From Ferranicluibacter rubi (GTDB lineage: Bacteria > Pseudomonadota > Alphaproteobacteria > Rhizobiales > Rhizobiaceae), in the NCBI RefSeq assembly GCF_011603255.1, contig NZ_JAANCM010000007.1, forward strand, positions 202,242 through 266,241: DNA of 64,000 nucleotides, given 5' to 3'. A program made the position numbers and the translations under genes. Shown piece by piece: positions 1-8,766 of the stretch (position 1 is the stretch's first letter; each line of letters starts with the position of its first letter). Under the pieces are notes generated by a model. The model was given only the letters and a program-made list of their open reading frames with translations. It searched no databases and was not told the origin of the DNA.

Positions 1-2
1 TT

Positions 3-374
3 CAGTTGGATGCGGACGAAGACATTTCGCCGAAGCTTGGGGAAACTCTGACGCGGCTCGCCACGCTCGCCGACCGGCAAGGCGCCGTCTCCATCGGCCT
101 TCCGCGCCAAAATCTGGTCAATGGTCGTCTTTCCGATCTCTACCCGGATGTGCAATATCGCCTCAACCGGCGCGAGGTCGTCTACGAGGGCATCGTCCAC
201 GAGCGCCCTGTTCGGATCTGGCAGAAGAGTTTCATTGCGCTTTCCGGCGCCATCCAGCACCACCTTACTGCGGAGCATGTCGCCCGGAGATCGAAAGCTT
301 ATGAGGGGCTGAAACCCGGTGGCGGACGCCTTTTCGAGGAACAGGCACTCCAGCGTGCCTTCTCGGCGGAGTGA
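3..374 (+). CDS. Glycosyltransferase family 2 protein, C-terminal part
   Basis: Only the last 123 residues lie in the window; the 5' end is cut off by the window edge. The visible part opens with Gln-Leu-Asp-Ala-Asp-Glu, the acidic DXD-like sugar-nucleotide/metal motif of family 2 glycosyltransferases. It is followed by an Arg-Gln-Asn-Leu-Val-Asn-Gly segment and a Tyr-Pro-Asp-Val-Gln-Tyr-Arg-Leu stretch, both typical of bacterial GT2 enzymes that extend surface glycans. The acceptor and sugar cannot be told. It ends about 90 bases before the next gene on the same strand, and I see no functional link between them. Confidence 0.65.
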   Translation, partial: QLDADEDISPKLGETLTRLATLADRQGAVSIGLPRQNLVNGRLSDLYPDVQYRLNRREVVYEGIVHERPVRIWQKSFIALSGAIQHHLTAEHVARRSKAYEGLKPGGGRLFEEQALQRAFSAE

Positions 375-464
375 CCAGCACGATGAGGGCTCGCGTCAGT
401 TTCTCCGCGTCAGGAACAAAGAGTCCGTACCGCAGTTCGTTGCGCTGAAACCGGAGACCTCATT

Positions 465-1670
465 GTGACATCGACCTCTTCCCGCTTTGGCCTGTCTGCG
501 CAGACCGCCCTGCCCACCATCTTGGCAATCGCCTTTGCCGCGACACTTACCAGCACCGGCCCGTCGTTAGCGCAATCCTCGACGGTGGAGACCATCAAAA
601 GTGAGACGCGCAAGCTGATCGCGCCGATCACGAGCAAGACGGACGAGCGCCTCGAAGAGGTGGCCAAGTTCGATCATCAGGTCACCGGCGTGACCGTATC
701 GGAAGACAACCGCATCTTCGTCAATTTTCCTCGCTGGAGCGAGGATGTGCCGGTCTCCGTCGCCGAAGTGATGAGGGACGGCACGATCAAGCCTTACCCG
801 AACGACGAATGGAATGCGTGGCGCAACGCCCGAATGAGCGAGGTCACGCCCGGCGATCACTTCGTTTCCGTGCAGAGCGTTGTGGCCGACGGCAAGGGAT
901 CACTCTGGGTCGTCGATCCCGCCGCACCGAACACGGAGAAGACGGTAAAGGACGGCCCGAAGCTCGTGCAGATCGACTTGAAGACCAACAGCGTGAAGAA
1001 GGTCTACCCGTTCGCAGCGGACGTCGCCGGCCCCGCGAGCTACATGAACGATGTGCGCCTCTCGCCCGACGGCAAGTTCGCCTATCTCACGGATTCCGGC
1101 GTGCCCGGCGGTCTCGTGGTCGTGGACTTGAACGCTGGCAAGGCATGGAGGGTGCTGAGCGACGATGCGACCACACAGATGGAAAAGGACGCCGTGGTCA
1201 TGACGGACGGAAAGCCGCTGAAACGCCCGGATGGCAGACAACCCATGTTCAACGCCGACGGCCTGGCTTTGTCGAACGATGGCGCGACACTCTACTGGCA
1301 GGCCGTCACGGCAAAGACGATGTACCGCATCGACGCCAGCTTGCTCCAGCAGGCTGGCACCAATCCTGACGCGGCGAAAGGCAAGGCTGAGAAGTTCGCA
1401 ACGACCGAGCCGGTCGATGGCCTGTGGACGGGCAAGGACGACAGCATCTATCTCAGCGCCGTCGGCGCTGATGCTGTGAAGCTGCTCAAGCAGGACGGAA
1501 AGATCGAAACCGTCCTGACCGATAGTCGCCTGCGCTGGCCCGACACGTTCTCGCAGGGCCCAGACGGCTTCATTTACGTCACCGCATCCCACATTCAGGA
1601 TTCACCCTGGTTCCACCCGTCCGGCTGGGCCAACAAGGACTTCACCCTGTTCCGCTTCCGGCCCGAGTGA
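465..1670 (+). CDS. Secreted major-royal-jelly-protein-like (SMP-30/gluconolactonase-type beta-propeller) protein
   Basis: The 401-residue protein starts at a GTG with GGAG about eight bases upstream. Residues 1 to about 36 look like a signal peptide ending near Ser-Leu-Ala-Gln, so the product is probably periplasmic. The mature part has the bacterial MRJP/yellow family pattern: Val-Thr-Val-Ser-Glu-Asp-Asn-Arg-Ile-Phe-Val-Asn-Phe-Pro-Arg-Trp near residues 76-91, then repeated propeller blades such as Leu-Ser-Pro-Asp-Gly and Gly-Pro-Asp-Gly-Phe-Ile-Tyr-Val. Family members are predicted lactonase-like or ligand-binding propellers, and no substrate can be assigned here. It converges with the methylamine operon across a shared hairpin. 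Confidence 0.75.
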   Translation: MTSTSSRFGLSAQTALPTILAIAFAATLTSTGPSLAQSSTVETIKSETRKLIAPITSKTDERLEEVAKFDHQVTGVTVSEDNRIFVNFPRWSEDVPVSVAEVMRDGTIKPYPNDEWNAWRNARMSEVTPGDHFVSVQSVVADGKGSLWVVDPAAPNTEKTVKDGPKLVQIDLKTNSVKKVYPFAADVAGPASYMNDVRLSPDGKFAYLTDSGVPGGLVVVDLNAGKAWRVLSDDATTQMEKDAVVMTDGKPLKRPDGRQPMFNADGLALSNDGATLYWQAVTAKTMYRIDASLLQQAGTNPDAAKGKAEKFATTEPVDGLWTGKDDSIYLSAVGADAVKLLKQDGKIETVLTDSRLRWPDTFSQGPDGFIYVTASHIQDSPWFHPSGWANKDFTLFRFRPE

Positions 1671-1694
1671 GCGAGGCTTCCAGCCCAGCGATGT

Positions 1695-1729
1695 GTTAAC
1701 AGGGGAGAGGCTTACGCTCCCCTGTTAAC
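1695..1729. terminator. Perfect 13-bp inverted repeat between convergent genes
   Basis: The arms GTTAACAGGGGAG (1695-1707) and CTCCCCTGTTAAC (1717-1729) are exact reverse complements with a 9-base loop. The element lies between the stop of the royal-jelly-like gene and the tdm gene, and its right part covers the last codons of tdm, whose stop is at 1712-1714. There is no clear T tract on either side. It could end transcription from both directions or protect the mRNA 3' ends. Confidence 0.6.
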
Positions 1730-4102
1730 GGAGCCCCGCGGGTCGTCCACCACCGTCGAGGCGGTGCTTTCTTCCCGAGCAACGCCTATTCCAGGCATCA
1801 CGATGGGCGCTTCAGTCCGTACGCGCGTCTTCTGCGGGTCGAAATGCGGGAAAGGGACAATGGTGGCGGGGATGCGTTTCTGGTGGCCGTCGAGCTTGCC
1901 GATCTCCACTTTCGTTCCAATCTCGGCAAAGGCCACATCGAGGCGCGCAAGCGCAATGCTTCGGCCGAGGATCGGGGATTTGACGGCGCTGGTGACGACA
2001 CCCACCTGCGCCCTCCCGACGTGAACGCAATCTCCATGGCCGATCGGCTCGTTGCCGGCGATGTCGAGGCCGACCATGCGGCGATGGGGGTGGTCGCGAC
2101 GTCGTGCGATGGCGGCATCGCCCACATAGGCGTCCGGCTTGTCCTTGGGAATGGTGAAGCCGATCCCGGCCTCGAACGGGTCCGTCTGGTCGGAGAAATC
2201 ATAGCCGGCAAAGACGAGGCCTGCCTCGATGCGCACCATGTCGAGCGCGGCCAGACCCATAGGCGTCAGTCCCTCCGGCGCGCCGGCTTTCATGACGGCA
2301 TCCCAGACGATGACGGCATCCTGCGGATGGCACCAGACCTCGTAGCCGAGTTCGCCGGTGTAACCGGTGCGGGAAACGAGAACCGGCCGGTCGGCGATAC
2401 GGCCGATGGTGAAGCGGAACCATTTCAGCTCGGCAAGCGTCGGCTGATGCGGCGGCGTCACGGTTATCTGCGCGAGGATATCGCGCGAGCGGGGTCCCTG
2501 CACGGCGATGTTGTGCAGCTGATCGCTCGAATTGCGTACGAAGGCCTTCAGGCCATGCTTGTCCGCCAGTTCCCGCAGCCAGGCGCCGGAAAATTCGTCG
2601 CCGCAAACCCAGCGGAAATTGTGCGGGCCTAGCCGGAAGATCGTACCGTCGTCGATCATGCCGCCCGTCTCGTAGGTCAGCGGCGTATAGACGATTTGCC
2701 CGACCGCCAGCTTCTTCAGATTGCGTGGCACGGCGAGCTGCAGCAGGTCTTCGGCATCCGGACCGGTGATCTCGAACTTGCGCAGCGCGGAAAGGTCGAT
2801 GACGACGGCGCGCTCGCGGCACGCCCAGTACTCCGCAATCGGGCCGGCATCGTTGTAGCAACTCGCCAGCCAGAAGCCGCGATAGTCCTCGAACTTGCGC
2901 GTCAGTGCGGAGGTCCTCGGGTGGAAACCGGTTTCGCGGCTCATGCGGGGTTCGGCATCGGGTGTCATGCGGTGAGCGCTTCCCTTTTCAAACGGGCAGT
3001 CGGCATCATAGACGCGGACATGGATATCGGTCGGCATCCAGCCGTTGGCCGGATCGATATCGTCGGCGCAGGAGGACGTGGCGCAGACGAGATCGGTCAG
3101 CGCCCGCAAGAGGACGTAGTCACCCGGCCGCGACCATGGCTCGTCCATCGAGATCCTGTCCTGCGCATCGACGAAAGTGTTGTAGAAGAAGTTAATCGCC
3201 GGCCAGCCTTTGCGTTCAGCAATGCCGTAGGGGGCGAGGACCTGGTTGAAGTTCTCCGTGCAGTTGGAATGGCCGGGATAGCCCATGTCTTCATAGTATT
3301 TGGCCGTGCAGGCCAGCAGGAACGTGTCGTGCCGGCCGACCGTGTCCTGCACCACCTCCACCAAAGGCCGCATGCGCGCATCGAAATATTTGGAATGCAG
3401 GCCGGGGCCGGAAAAGCTCGAGCCCATCAAGGTACGTGTGGTGGTGGGGTCGATGCCGAATTCGGCACCTTCCGCCAGATCGCCTGAGTCGAAGGCGAGG
3501 AAATCCGAGCACTGGCGCCCGTCGACATCGATGATCTGGATATACTGTCCGGCTTTCACCCGGAAGGCGGAGGCCGTCGCCGCCCTGATGCGCAGGTCCG
3601 TCACCACCTGCGGGGCGAGCGGTGGCGGGATCTCGCCGGTGCGCTCCACGAGCGGCAGGATATCGACGACGATATCGGTCGGCGTGTCCTGTGCGTCGGG
3701 CGCCATGGGTTGGCCGGGCACTGCCACGAGGCAGAGGAGGTCGGCGCGGGCCTCCAGCGTCACGGCTGCCCCGGCGGGCGTTTCCACGTCGAAGAGGGTG
3801 GCCGATATCGGGGGCTCCCGCCGTTCCGCCTCGAGGATCTGCGCGACGGCGGGTGGGAGCGCGTAGGCGGACGCGGACGTGGCGGGCGCCGGGGTGGCGG
3901 GAAGCCCGTGCAGGCTCCCTGGCGGGCCGAAGCCGTGGATCTCGACCGGCTGCGCGCCTTCCAGATTGCGCAGCGTCACCCGGTCGCCCGCGCGAAGTGC
4001 GAAGAGACGCGCCTCGCCGCCGCGCACGATGGCGGATGTCGGACGAAGCACCGGTAGGGGGGGGCCGGATTGCATCGTGTCGCTTGCCCAGATCCGTGTC
4101 AT
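1712..4102 (-). CDS. tdm: Trimethylamine N-oxide demethylase (aldolase) Tdm
   Basis: The 796-residue, two-domain enzyme is predicted to split TMAO into dimethylamine and formaldehyde in the cytoplasm. Residues about 165-375 form a DUF1989 domain (Val-Asp-Gly-Arg-Gln-Cys-Ser-Asp-Phe at 193-201). Cys265, Cys281 and Cys345 have the spacing I recall for the zinc cysteines of characterised Tdm. Residues about 395-796 are a GcvT-like tetrahydrofolate-binding domain that could capture the formaldehyde. I chose the ATG at 4102 because GGGAGAAG precedes it; the open frame runs 64 codons further upstream but that part is not protein-like. It is the last gene of the operon, 32 bases after tmm. A plain aminomethyltransferase is the alternative, but length and neighbours favour Tdm. 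Confidence 0.85.
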   Translation of the reverse strand: MTRIWASDTMQSGPPLPVLRPTSAIVRGGEARLFALRAGDRVTLRNLEGAQPVEIHGFGPPGSLHGLPATPAPATSASAYALPPAVAQILEAERREPPISATLFDVETPAGAAVTLEARADLLCLVAVPGQPMAPDAQDTPTDIVVDILPLVERTGEIPPPLAPQVVTDLRIRAATASAFRVKAGQYIQIIDVDGRQCSDFLAFDSGDLAEGAEFGIDPTTTRTLMGSSFSGPGLHSKYFDARMRPLVEVVQDTVGRHDTFLLACTAKYYEDMGYPGHSNCTENFNQVLAPYGIAERKGWPAINFFYNTFVDAQDRISMDEPWSRPGDYVLLRALTDLVCATSSCADDIDPANGWMPTDIHVRVYDADCPFEKGSAHRMTPDAEPRMSRETGFHPRTSALTRKFEDYRGFWLASCYNDAGPIAEYWACRERAVVIDLSALRKFEITGPDAEDLLQLAVPRNLKKLAVGQIVYTPLTYETGGMIDDGTIFRLGPHNFRWVCGDEFSGAWLRELADKHGLKAFVRNSSDQLHNIAVQGPRSRDILAQITVTPPHQPTLAELKWFRFTIGRIADRPVLVSRTGYTGELGYEVWCHPQDAVIVWDAVMKAGAPEGLTPMGLAALDMVRIEAGLVFAGYDFSDQTDPFEAGIGFTIPKDKPDAYVGDAAIARRRDHPHRRMVGLDIAGNEPIGHGDCVHVGRAQVGVVTSAVKSPILGRSIALARLDVAFAEIGTKVEIGKLDGHQKRIPATIVPFPHFDPQKTRVRTEAPIVMPGIGVAREESTASTVVDDPRGSVNRGA

Positions 4103-4134
4103 GTCTTCTCCCTCGTCCGCCTTGCGATCATGCT

Positions 4135-5490
4135 CTATTCCGCGGCGTCCTGCACGCCGAGAAACGCTTCGAGCGTGTCGTCGAGTGCATCCATCCACGG
4201 CGTGTGATGGACCGGCGCCATGTCGCCGGTGAGCACGGACGGATAGGATTTGTTGCGGTAGGTCAGGATGCCCTCGACCTTGTGGTGCTCCCATTCCTTG
4301 AAGAGTTCGGCGACCCGCTCAACATCGAAATCAGGATAGTCGGTTGCCGACAGCAGGTCGCGGACGTAATCCGTCTGGTAGTCGATGGCCTCGAACGGGT
4401 TGGTGAGCGCCTCCTCGCGGGCGCGCCAGTCTCTGATGTCGGCATCGCGCGCGGCCGCGTCGGGAAGCGCGATCCGGCCGAGGATCACGTCGCGGGCAAA
4501 CCAGGCCTGCGCGTCGAACATGTTGAAGGTATAATACTGGTCCTGCATGCCGATGTAGAAGAGATGCGGGTTCTGTTCCCAGACGATGCCCTTGTAGAGG
4601 CCGAGGGGGTAGAGCCGGTTGTTGGTCTTCAGGCGCAGATCGTCCGGCAGGAAGGGGAAGGAATGCTGGTAGCCGGTGCACAGCACGACGGCATCCACGG
4701 TCTTGCTCGTGCCGTCGATGAAATAGGCGGTCTTGCCGACGAAGCGCGCGATCAGCGGCTTCTCCTCGAACGTGTCCGGCCAGTCGAAACCCATCGGTTT
4801 CGTGCGGTAGCTGAAGGTGACGGACGCCGCGCCGTATTTATGGCACTGGGTGCCGATATCCTCGGCCGAATAGGAAGAGCCGACGAGCAGCACATTCTTG
4901 CCGGCGAACTCGTCGGCGGCGCGGAAGTCGTGCGCGTGCATCACCCGGCCGAGAAAGCCCTCGATGCCGGGGAAGGAGGGCATGTTCGGCACGGAGAAAT
5001 GACCGTTGGCGACGATGACGTCATCGAATTCTTCCGTATAGTGCTCGTCCTTCTGCAAATCCTTGACGGTGACCGAGAAGGTTTGCGTCACCTCAGACCA
5101 GACGACGTTGCGCACCGGCGTCAGGAACCGGATATAGGCGCGGACGCCACTCTTCTCGACCCGTCCGGCGATGTAGTGATGGAGCACGGCGCGCGGCGGA
5201 TAGGAGGGGATGACCCGGCCGAAATGTTCCTTGAAGGAGTAATCGGCAAATTCCAGGCACTCTTTCGGGCCGTTCGACCAGAGATAGCGATACATGGAGC
5301 CGTGGACGGGTTCGCCGAATTCGTCGAGACCGGTGCGCCAGGTGTAGTTCCAAAGGCCGCCCCAGTTGCTCTGCTTCTCAAAGCAGACCACCTCCGGCAC
5401 GTCGACGCCTGCGCGCCTGGCCGTCTCGAAGGCTCTGAGAACAGCCAGTCCGCTCGGGCCGGCACCGATGACGGCAACGCGTTTCTTCAT
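4135..5490 (-). CDS. tmm: Trimethylamine monooxygenase (flavin-containing)
   Basis: The 451-residue flavoprotein closely resembles bacterial trimethylamine monooxygenase Tmm, which uses NADPH and O2 to oxidise trimethylamine to TMAO. The FAD dinucleotide motif Gly-Ala-Gly-Pro-Ser-Gly is at residues 9-14. The FMO fingerprint [11 protein letters not shown] is at 179-189, and the NADPH motif Gly-Ser-Ser-Tyr-Ser-Ala is at 204-209. The segments [11 protein letters not shown] (42-52) and Met-Ala-Pro-Val-His-His-Thr-Pro-Trp near the end match what I recall of marine Tmm proteins. GGAGATAG precedes the ATG. Its place directly before tdm supports the TMA-to-DMA assignment. Related FMOs accept other amines and sulfides, so substrate range is open. 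Confidence 0.88.
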   Translation of the reverse strand: MKKRVAVIGAGPSGLAVLRAFETARRAGVDVPEVVCFEKQSNWGGLWNYTWRTGLDEFGEPVHGSMYRYLWSNGPKECLEFADYSFKEHFGRVIPSYPPRAVLHHYIAGRVEKSGVRAYIRFLTPVRNVVWSEVTQTFSVTVKDLQKDEHYTEEFDDVIVANGHFSVPNMPSFPGIEGFLGRVMHAHDFRAADEFAGKNVLLVGSSYSAEDIGTQCHKYGAASVTFSYRTKPMGFDWPDTFEEKPLIARFVGKTAYFIDGTSKTVDAVVLCTGYQHSFPFLPDDLRLKTNNRLYPLGLYKGIVWEQNPHLFYIGMQDQYYTFNMFDAQAWFARDVILGRIALPDAAARDADIRDWRAREEALTNPFEAIDYQTDYVRDLLSATDYPDFDVERVAELFKEWEHHKVEGILTYRNKSYPSVLTGDMAPVHHTPWMDALDDTLEAFLGVQDAAE

Positions 5491-5557
5491 TTTCTATCTC
5501 CATAATGACGGGAAACCGGCGGCTTGCGGGCTCGCGGTGCGCCGGCGGCTGTCTGTC

Positions 5558-6691
5558 TCAGCCCTTGGCGGTGCGCTTCAGCTTCTTCGGATCGTCGAAC
5601 GGCAGGGCGTGGGCGGCGGCGGCGATCGAACCGCTGACATTCATCACTTCGAGCTTCGTGCCAGGCACGGCGCAATCCACCGCAAGCCGGGCGATCGCCA
5701 TGGATGCCCCGGTGATCGGCGAAACCATGCCGCAGGTGGCAACGCCCACCTGCCGGCCGTCCTGCAAAACCGGCGCGCCTTCGTCGGCGGGCACGTTGCC
5801 GTCGAGCAGGAGGCCGAAGATGCGGAAGCGCTCCCGCCCCTTGAGGCGCGCATGCTCCTCTGCGCCGCGAAAGCCCGTCTTGCCCGGGCTGACGGTAAAA
5901 TCCAGGCCGAGTTCCCAGAGCGTGTCGCCCGGACCTTCGTCGGCAAAGGGATATTTCTGCGAATTGTCGAAGGGGTAGAACAGCAGGTAGCTTTCCACCC
6001 GCAGCATATCGAGTGTGGTGAAGCGGCAAGGGATGATGCCCATCCCGGCACCTTCCTCCAGAATCCGATCCCAGATCGCGGGCGCATCCTGCCCGCGGCA
6101 GAAGATCTCGTAGCCGCGCTCGCCGGTATAGCCGGTGCGCGAAATCATCACGGGCAAACCGAAGAGGCGCGTCTGGAGGTGATGGAAATACGGGAGATCG
6201 CGAATGCCGGGAACGTGCGGTGCGAGGTAATCGACGGCGAGCGGCCCCTGCAGCGACAGGTCGTGCAGGTCGTCGTCGAAGCGGATGGACACGTCGCGGC
6301 CGATGGCGGCCTTCTGCAGTTCCTCGTGCCCCGTACCCGAGCCGTGCACCACCATCCAGCTGTTGGCGGAGATCCGGTAGATAATGCAGTCGTCGGTGAA
6401 CTTGCCGGCTTCGTTCAGCATGCAGGCATAGACGGACTTGCCGGGATAGATCTTCTCGACATCGCGCGTGGTGGCGAGATCGATGACATGGGCGGCATGC
6501 GCGCCGGTGATGTGGACCTTCTTCAGGCCGGAAACGTCCATCAGGCCCGCTTTCGTGCGGATCGCCAGATATTCGAGGTTGGCATCGCCGTCATAGGACC
6601 AGGCGGTACCCATGCCGCTCCAGTCTTCCAGCGCCGAGCCAAGCGCCCGGTGCCGGTCGGCCAGGGTCGAAAATCTCCAGGATGCAGTCAT
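5558..6691 (-). CDS. GcvT-like tetrahydrofolate-binding subunit of the dimethylamine demethylase cluster
   Basis: The 377-residue protein is an aminomethyltransferase (glycine cleavage T protein) relative, about the usual length for the family. It shows the conserved Leu-Met-Asp-Val-Ser-Gly, Leu-Ser-Leu-Gln-Gly-Pro and Ser-Arg-Thr-Gly-Tyr-Thr-Gly-Glu-Arg-Gly-Tyr-Glu segments of the folate-binding fold. No other glycine-cleavage gene (gcvH, gcvP) is nearby. It sits between the haem demethylase gene and tmm, so I infer that it passes the formaldehyde released from dimethylamine to tetrahydrofolate as methylene-THF. GcvT-like proteins accompany the Dmm/HODM enzymes of other bacteria. The ATG is preceded by GGAGG at ideal spacing. 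I leave out a dmm letter because naming of these subunits differs between studies. Confidence 0.75.
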   Translation of the reverse strand: MTASWRFSTLADRHRALGSALEDWSGMGTAWSYDGDANLEYLAIRTKAGLMDVSGLKKVHITGAHAAHVIDLATTRDVEKIYPGKSVYACMLNEAGKFTDDCIIYRISANSWMVVHGSGTGHEELQKAAIGRDVSIRFDDDLHDLSLQGPLAVDYLAPHVPGIRDLPYFHHLQTRLFGLPVMISRTGYTGERGYEIFCRGQDAPAIWDRILEEGAGMGIIPCRFTTLDMLRVESYLLFYPFDNSQKYPFADEGPGDTLWELGLDFTVSPGKTGFRGAEEHARLKGRERFRIFGLLLDGNVPADEGAPVLQDGRQVGVATCGMVSPITGASMAIARLAVDCAVPGTKLEVMNVSGSIAAAAHALPFDDPKKLKRTAKG

Positions 6692-6746
6692 GTCGTCCTC
6701 CGGTCATATGTCGATGGTGGGTTCGCTCAGTCTTGCGCTAGATGGT

Positions 6747-7787
6747 TCAGTCCGGCGCAAAGCCGGGAGATGTCGCAAGCCCGTCGTCATGGCGCGACAG
6801 CCACGCGGTGGTCGTGTCGCGGAAGCGCGCCAAGCCCTTATAGTCGGCAATCGGCTGCGGCAGGCTCGCCAGTACGCGGTGGAACCGCCGCGCCCACTTT
6901 TTCTGCGTCACCAGCTCGTCCATCTTGATGAGGTAGCAGCGGATGGAAAACACGATGGCGTTGGAACGCGGAAGCCGCCAGAGGGCCTGCAGCTCGACGC
7001 GCAGATGCACCTTGTCGCCGACGTTCTCCGGCGTCACGCTCGCCTTGTCGATGCCCCAGCGGTGGTAGTTCTCCGGGCTGGTGTCGAGGCGCGGATTGAT
7101 CGTCATCGTCCAGTTCAGCCGGCGTACGGGGCGGCCCTGCTGCAGGTTGAGGAGAAACTTGAGCGCGCGTTCGAAGATGCCCAGATCATGGGCCAGCGGC
7201 ACGGGTGCATGCCACTCCATGAAGTTCATGCCGAGGTCGAAATCGAGCGACCAGTCGGCCTGCGTCGTCACCATGCCCGCATCCATCCACAGATTATCGT
7301 CCCGCTGGTCGAGCAGGCAGAAATCGCCCTGGCACTGGCGGGTGACGTATTCCATCGGTCCCTGCGGCAGGGTGGAGGCATCGCCGAAGGTGAAATGCTG
7401 GTCGAGCCCGAGCGGCCGGTTGATCCAGTGCCAGTTGTCTCCGTCGCGGGTCAGGGTGAAGTCGTCTGGATAATGCGTCGCCATCGACGTCATCAAAAGC
7501 TCCAGCAGGTCCCACTCCGCCGTCATCATGTGCGGCAGCGACTGGCAGCGCAGCGGGTCCTGCGACAGGGTGATCGCGCGGTCGTGCATCTCGGCCACGT
7601 AGTGCTCGTCGATGTGGATCGGGAACTCGGTTGCGGACTGGACGGGTCCCGGCACGTGCTGCTCGATATTGACCGTGTAGGTGTAGTCGTCGCGCTCGAA
7701 GGGAAAGGGAAACGCCCGGATCGCCTTCGGGCTGTTGGCGAAGGTGTAGTCGTCGCGGAAGGTCTCGGCATTGAACGAAAGGGTCAT
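6747..7787 (-). CDS. Haem-dependent oxidative N-demethylase, alpha subunit (DUF3445), dimethylamine demethylase
   Basis: The 346-residue protein belongs to the DUF3445/HODM alpha family, whose characterised member uses a haem held in a PAS-like fold to demethylate dimethylamine to methylamine plus formaldehyde. Family-like segments are Phe-Pro-Phe-Pro-Phe-Glu-Arg (residues 26-32), the centre Asp-Phe-Cys-Leu-Leu-Asp, and the tail Arg-Leu-Asn-Trp-Thr-Met with Leu-Arg-Val-Glu-Leu-Gln-Ala-Leu-Trp-Arg-Leu-Pro-Arg-Ser. There is no signal peptide, so it should be cytoplasmic. It follows the reductase gene by 13 bases, with GGAG about eight bases before the ATG. Together with the reductase and the four-cysteine protein it forms the probable DMA monooxygenase complex (Dmm). 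Confidence 0.8.
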   Translation of the reverse strand: MTLSFNAETFRDDYTFANSPKAIRAFPFPFERDDYTYTVNIEQHVPGPVQSATEFPIHIDEHYVAEMHDRAITLSQDPLRCQSLPHMMTAEWDLLELLMTSMATHYPDDFTLTRDGDNWHWINRPLGLDQHFTFGDASTLPQGPMEYVTRQCQGDFCLLDQRDDNLWMDAGMVTTQADWSLDFDLGMNFMEWHAPVPLAHDLGIFERALKFLLNLQQGRPVRRLNWTMTINPRLDTSPENYHRWGIDKASVTPENVGDKVHLRVELQALWRLPRSNAIVFSIRCYLIKMDELVTQKKWARRFHRVLASLPQPIADYKGLARFRDTTTAWLSRHDDGLATSPGFAPD

Positions 7788-7800
7788 GGTGTCACTCCGA

Positions 7801-8766
7801 TCACAGGTCGAGCACGAGTTCGCGGCCGCGCAGCCGCGAGACGCAGGTCATGATGCTCTCGCCGCAGGATTTTTGACTGTCCGTCAGATAGTGGTCGGCA
7901 TGCAGCAGCTCGCCGTCGGCGACGAGCACCCGCGTCTCGCACTGGCCGCACGCGCCGCCGCGGCAAAGGTAGGGCGCGTCCACACCGGCAGCCTCGATGG
8001 CCTCCAGCAGGGTCTCGTGCTGGGCGACGACGGTGGAAATGCCGGAGCGTGCAAGGCGGAGCGCGAAGGGCTCGCCGCCTTCGGGTGCGAGGAAACGCTC
8101 GGCATGCAGCGCGCTCTCCGGCCAGCCGGCGACCCGCGCATCGGCCATCACGCCCTCGATCATGCGCTCCGGCCCGCAGACATAGAGGTGCGTGCCGAGC
8201 GGCTGGTGGGCGAGGATATCGCGAACCGAAAGCCGCTCCTGCCTTTCGCTGACATAGAGGTGCAGTCGGTCGCCGTGCTGTGCCGCAAGCTCAGCGGCAA
8301 ATGCGCCGCTTGCGATATCGCGCATGGCATAATGCAGCTCGAAAGGGAGGGCGAGAGCTGCAAGCTCGCTCGCCATGGCGGCGATGGGCGTGATGCCGAT
8401 ACCGCCTGCGACCAGGATATGGCGGCGGGCCGTGCGGTTCAAGGGGAAGAGATTGATCGGCGCCGACAGGTTGAGGTCTGTCCCCACGCTCAGGTGATCG
8501 TGGATGAAGGCCGAGCCGCCGCGCGACTGCGGGTTGCGCAGCACCGCGACCTCGTAGGCGGCTCCGCCGGCACGCGTCGAGCCGAGGAGGGAATAGGCAT
8601 TGCGGATGAGACGCGCGCCGCCATCGAGCGTCAGCACCGTGTGGGCACCCGCGGAATAGGGCGGCAGGGCCTGCCCGTCGCGCCGGGCCAGCCGCAGCCG
8701 CTTGACGGTCGGCGACAGCGCCTCGGTCTCGATCACTCGAACGGGAAACTGTACGCCGCCGCTCAT
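7801..8766 (-). CDS. FMN/[2Fe-2S] reductase subunit of the dimethylamine demethylase
   Basis: The 321-residue protein is a phthalate-dioxygenase-reductase-type electron donor. An N-terminal flavin domain (Arg-Asn-Ala-Tyr-Ser-Leu) leads into an NAD(P)H domain (Val-Ala-Gly-Gly-Ile-Gly-Ile-Thr-Pro, then Tyr-Val-Cys-Gly-Pro-Glu-Arg-Met). The C-terminal plant-type ferredoxin carries Cys-Arg-Gly-Gly-Ala-Cys-Gly-Gln-Cys and a later Met-Thr-Cys. It would pass electrons from NAD(P)H to the haem subunit. Its ATG at 8766 overlaps the stop of the upstream four-cysteine gene by four bases, which suggests translational coupling. The reading frame stays open upstream to 9927 but that stretch is antisense to other genes and is not protein-like. 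Confidence 0.82.
   Translation of the reverse strand: MSGGVQFPVRVIETEALSPTVKRLRLARRDGQALPPYSAGAHTVLTLDGGARLIRNAYSLLGSTRAGGAAYEVAVLRNPQSRGGSAFIHDHLSVGTDLNLSAPINLFPLNRTARRHILVAGGIGITPIAAMASELAALALPFELHYAMRDIASGAFAAELAAQHGDRLHLYVSERQERLSVRDILAHQPLGTHLYVCGPERMIEGVMADARVAGWPESALHAERFLAPEGGEPFALRLARSGISTVVAQHETLLEAIEAAGVDAPYLCRGGACGQCETRVLVADGELLHADHYLTDSQKSCGESIMTCVSRLRGRELVLDL

Noticed and set aside
4103..4294. 64-codon N-terminal extension of tdm
   Set aside because: It is antisense to tmm, rich in His and Arg without protein-like pattern, and the ATG at 4102 has its own ribosome site.
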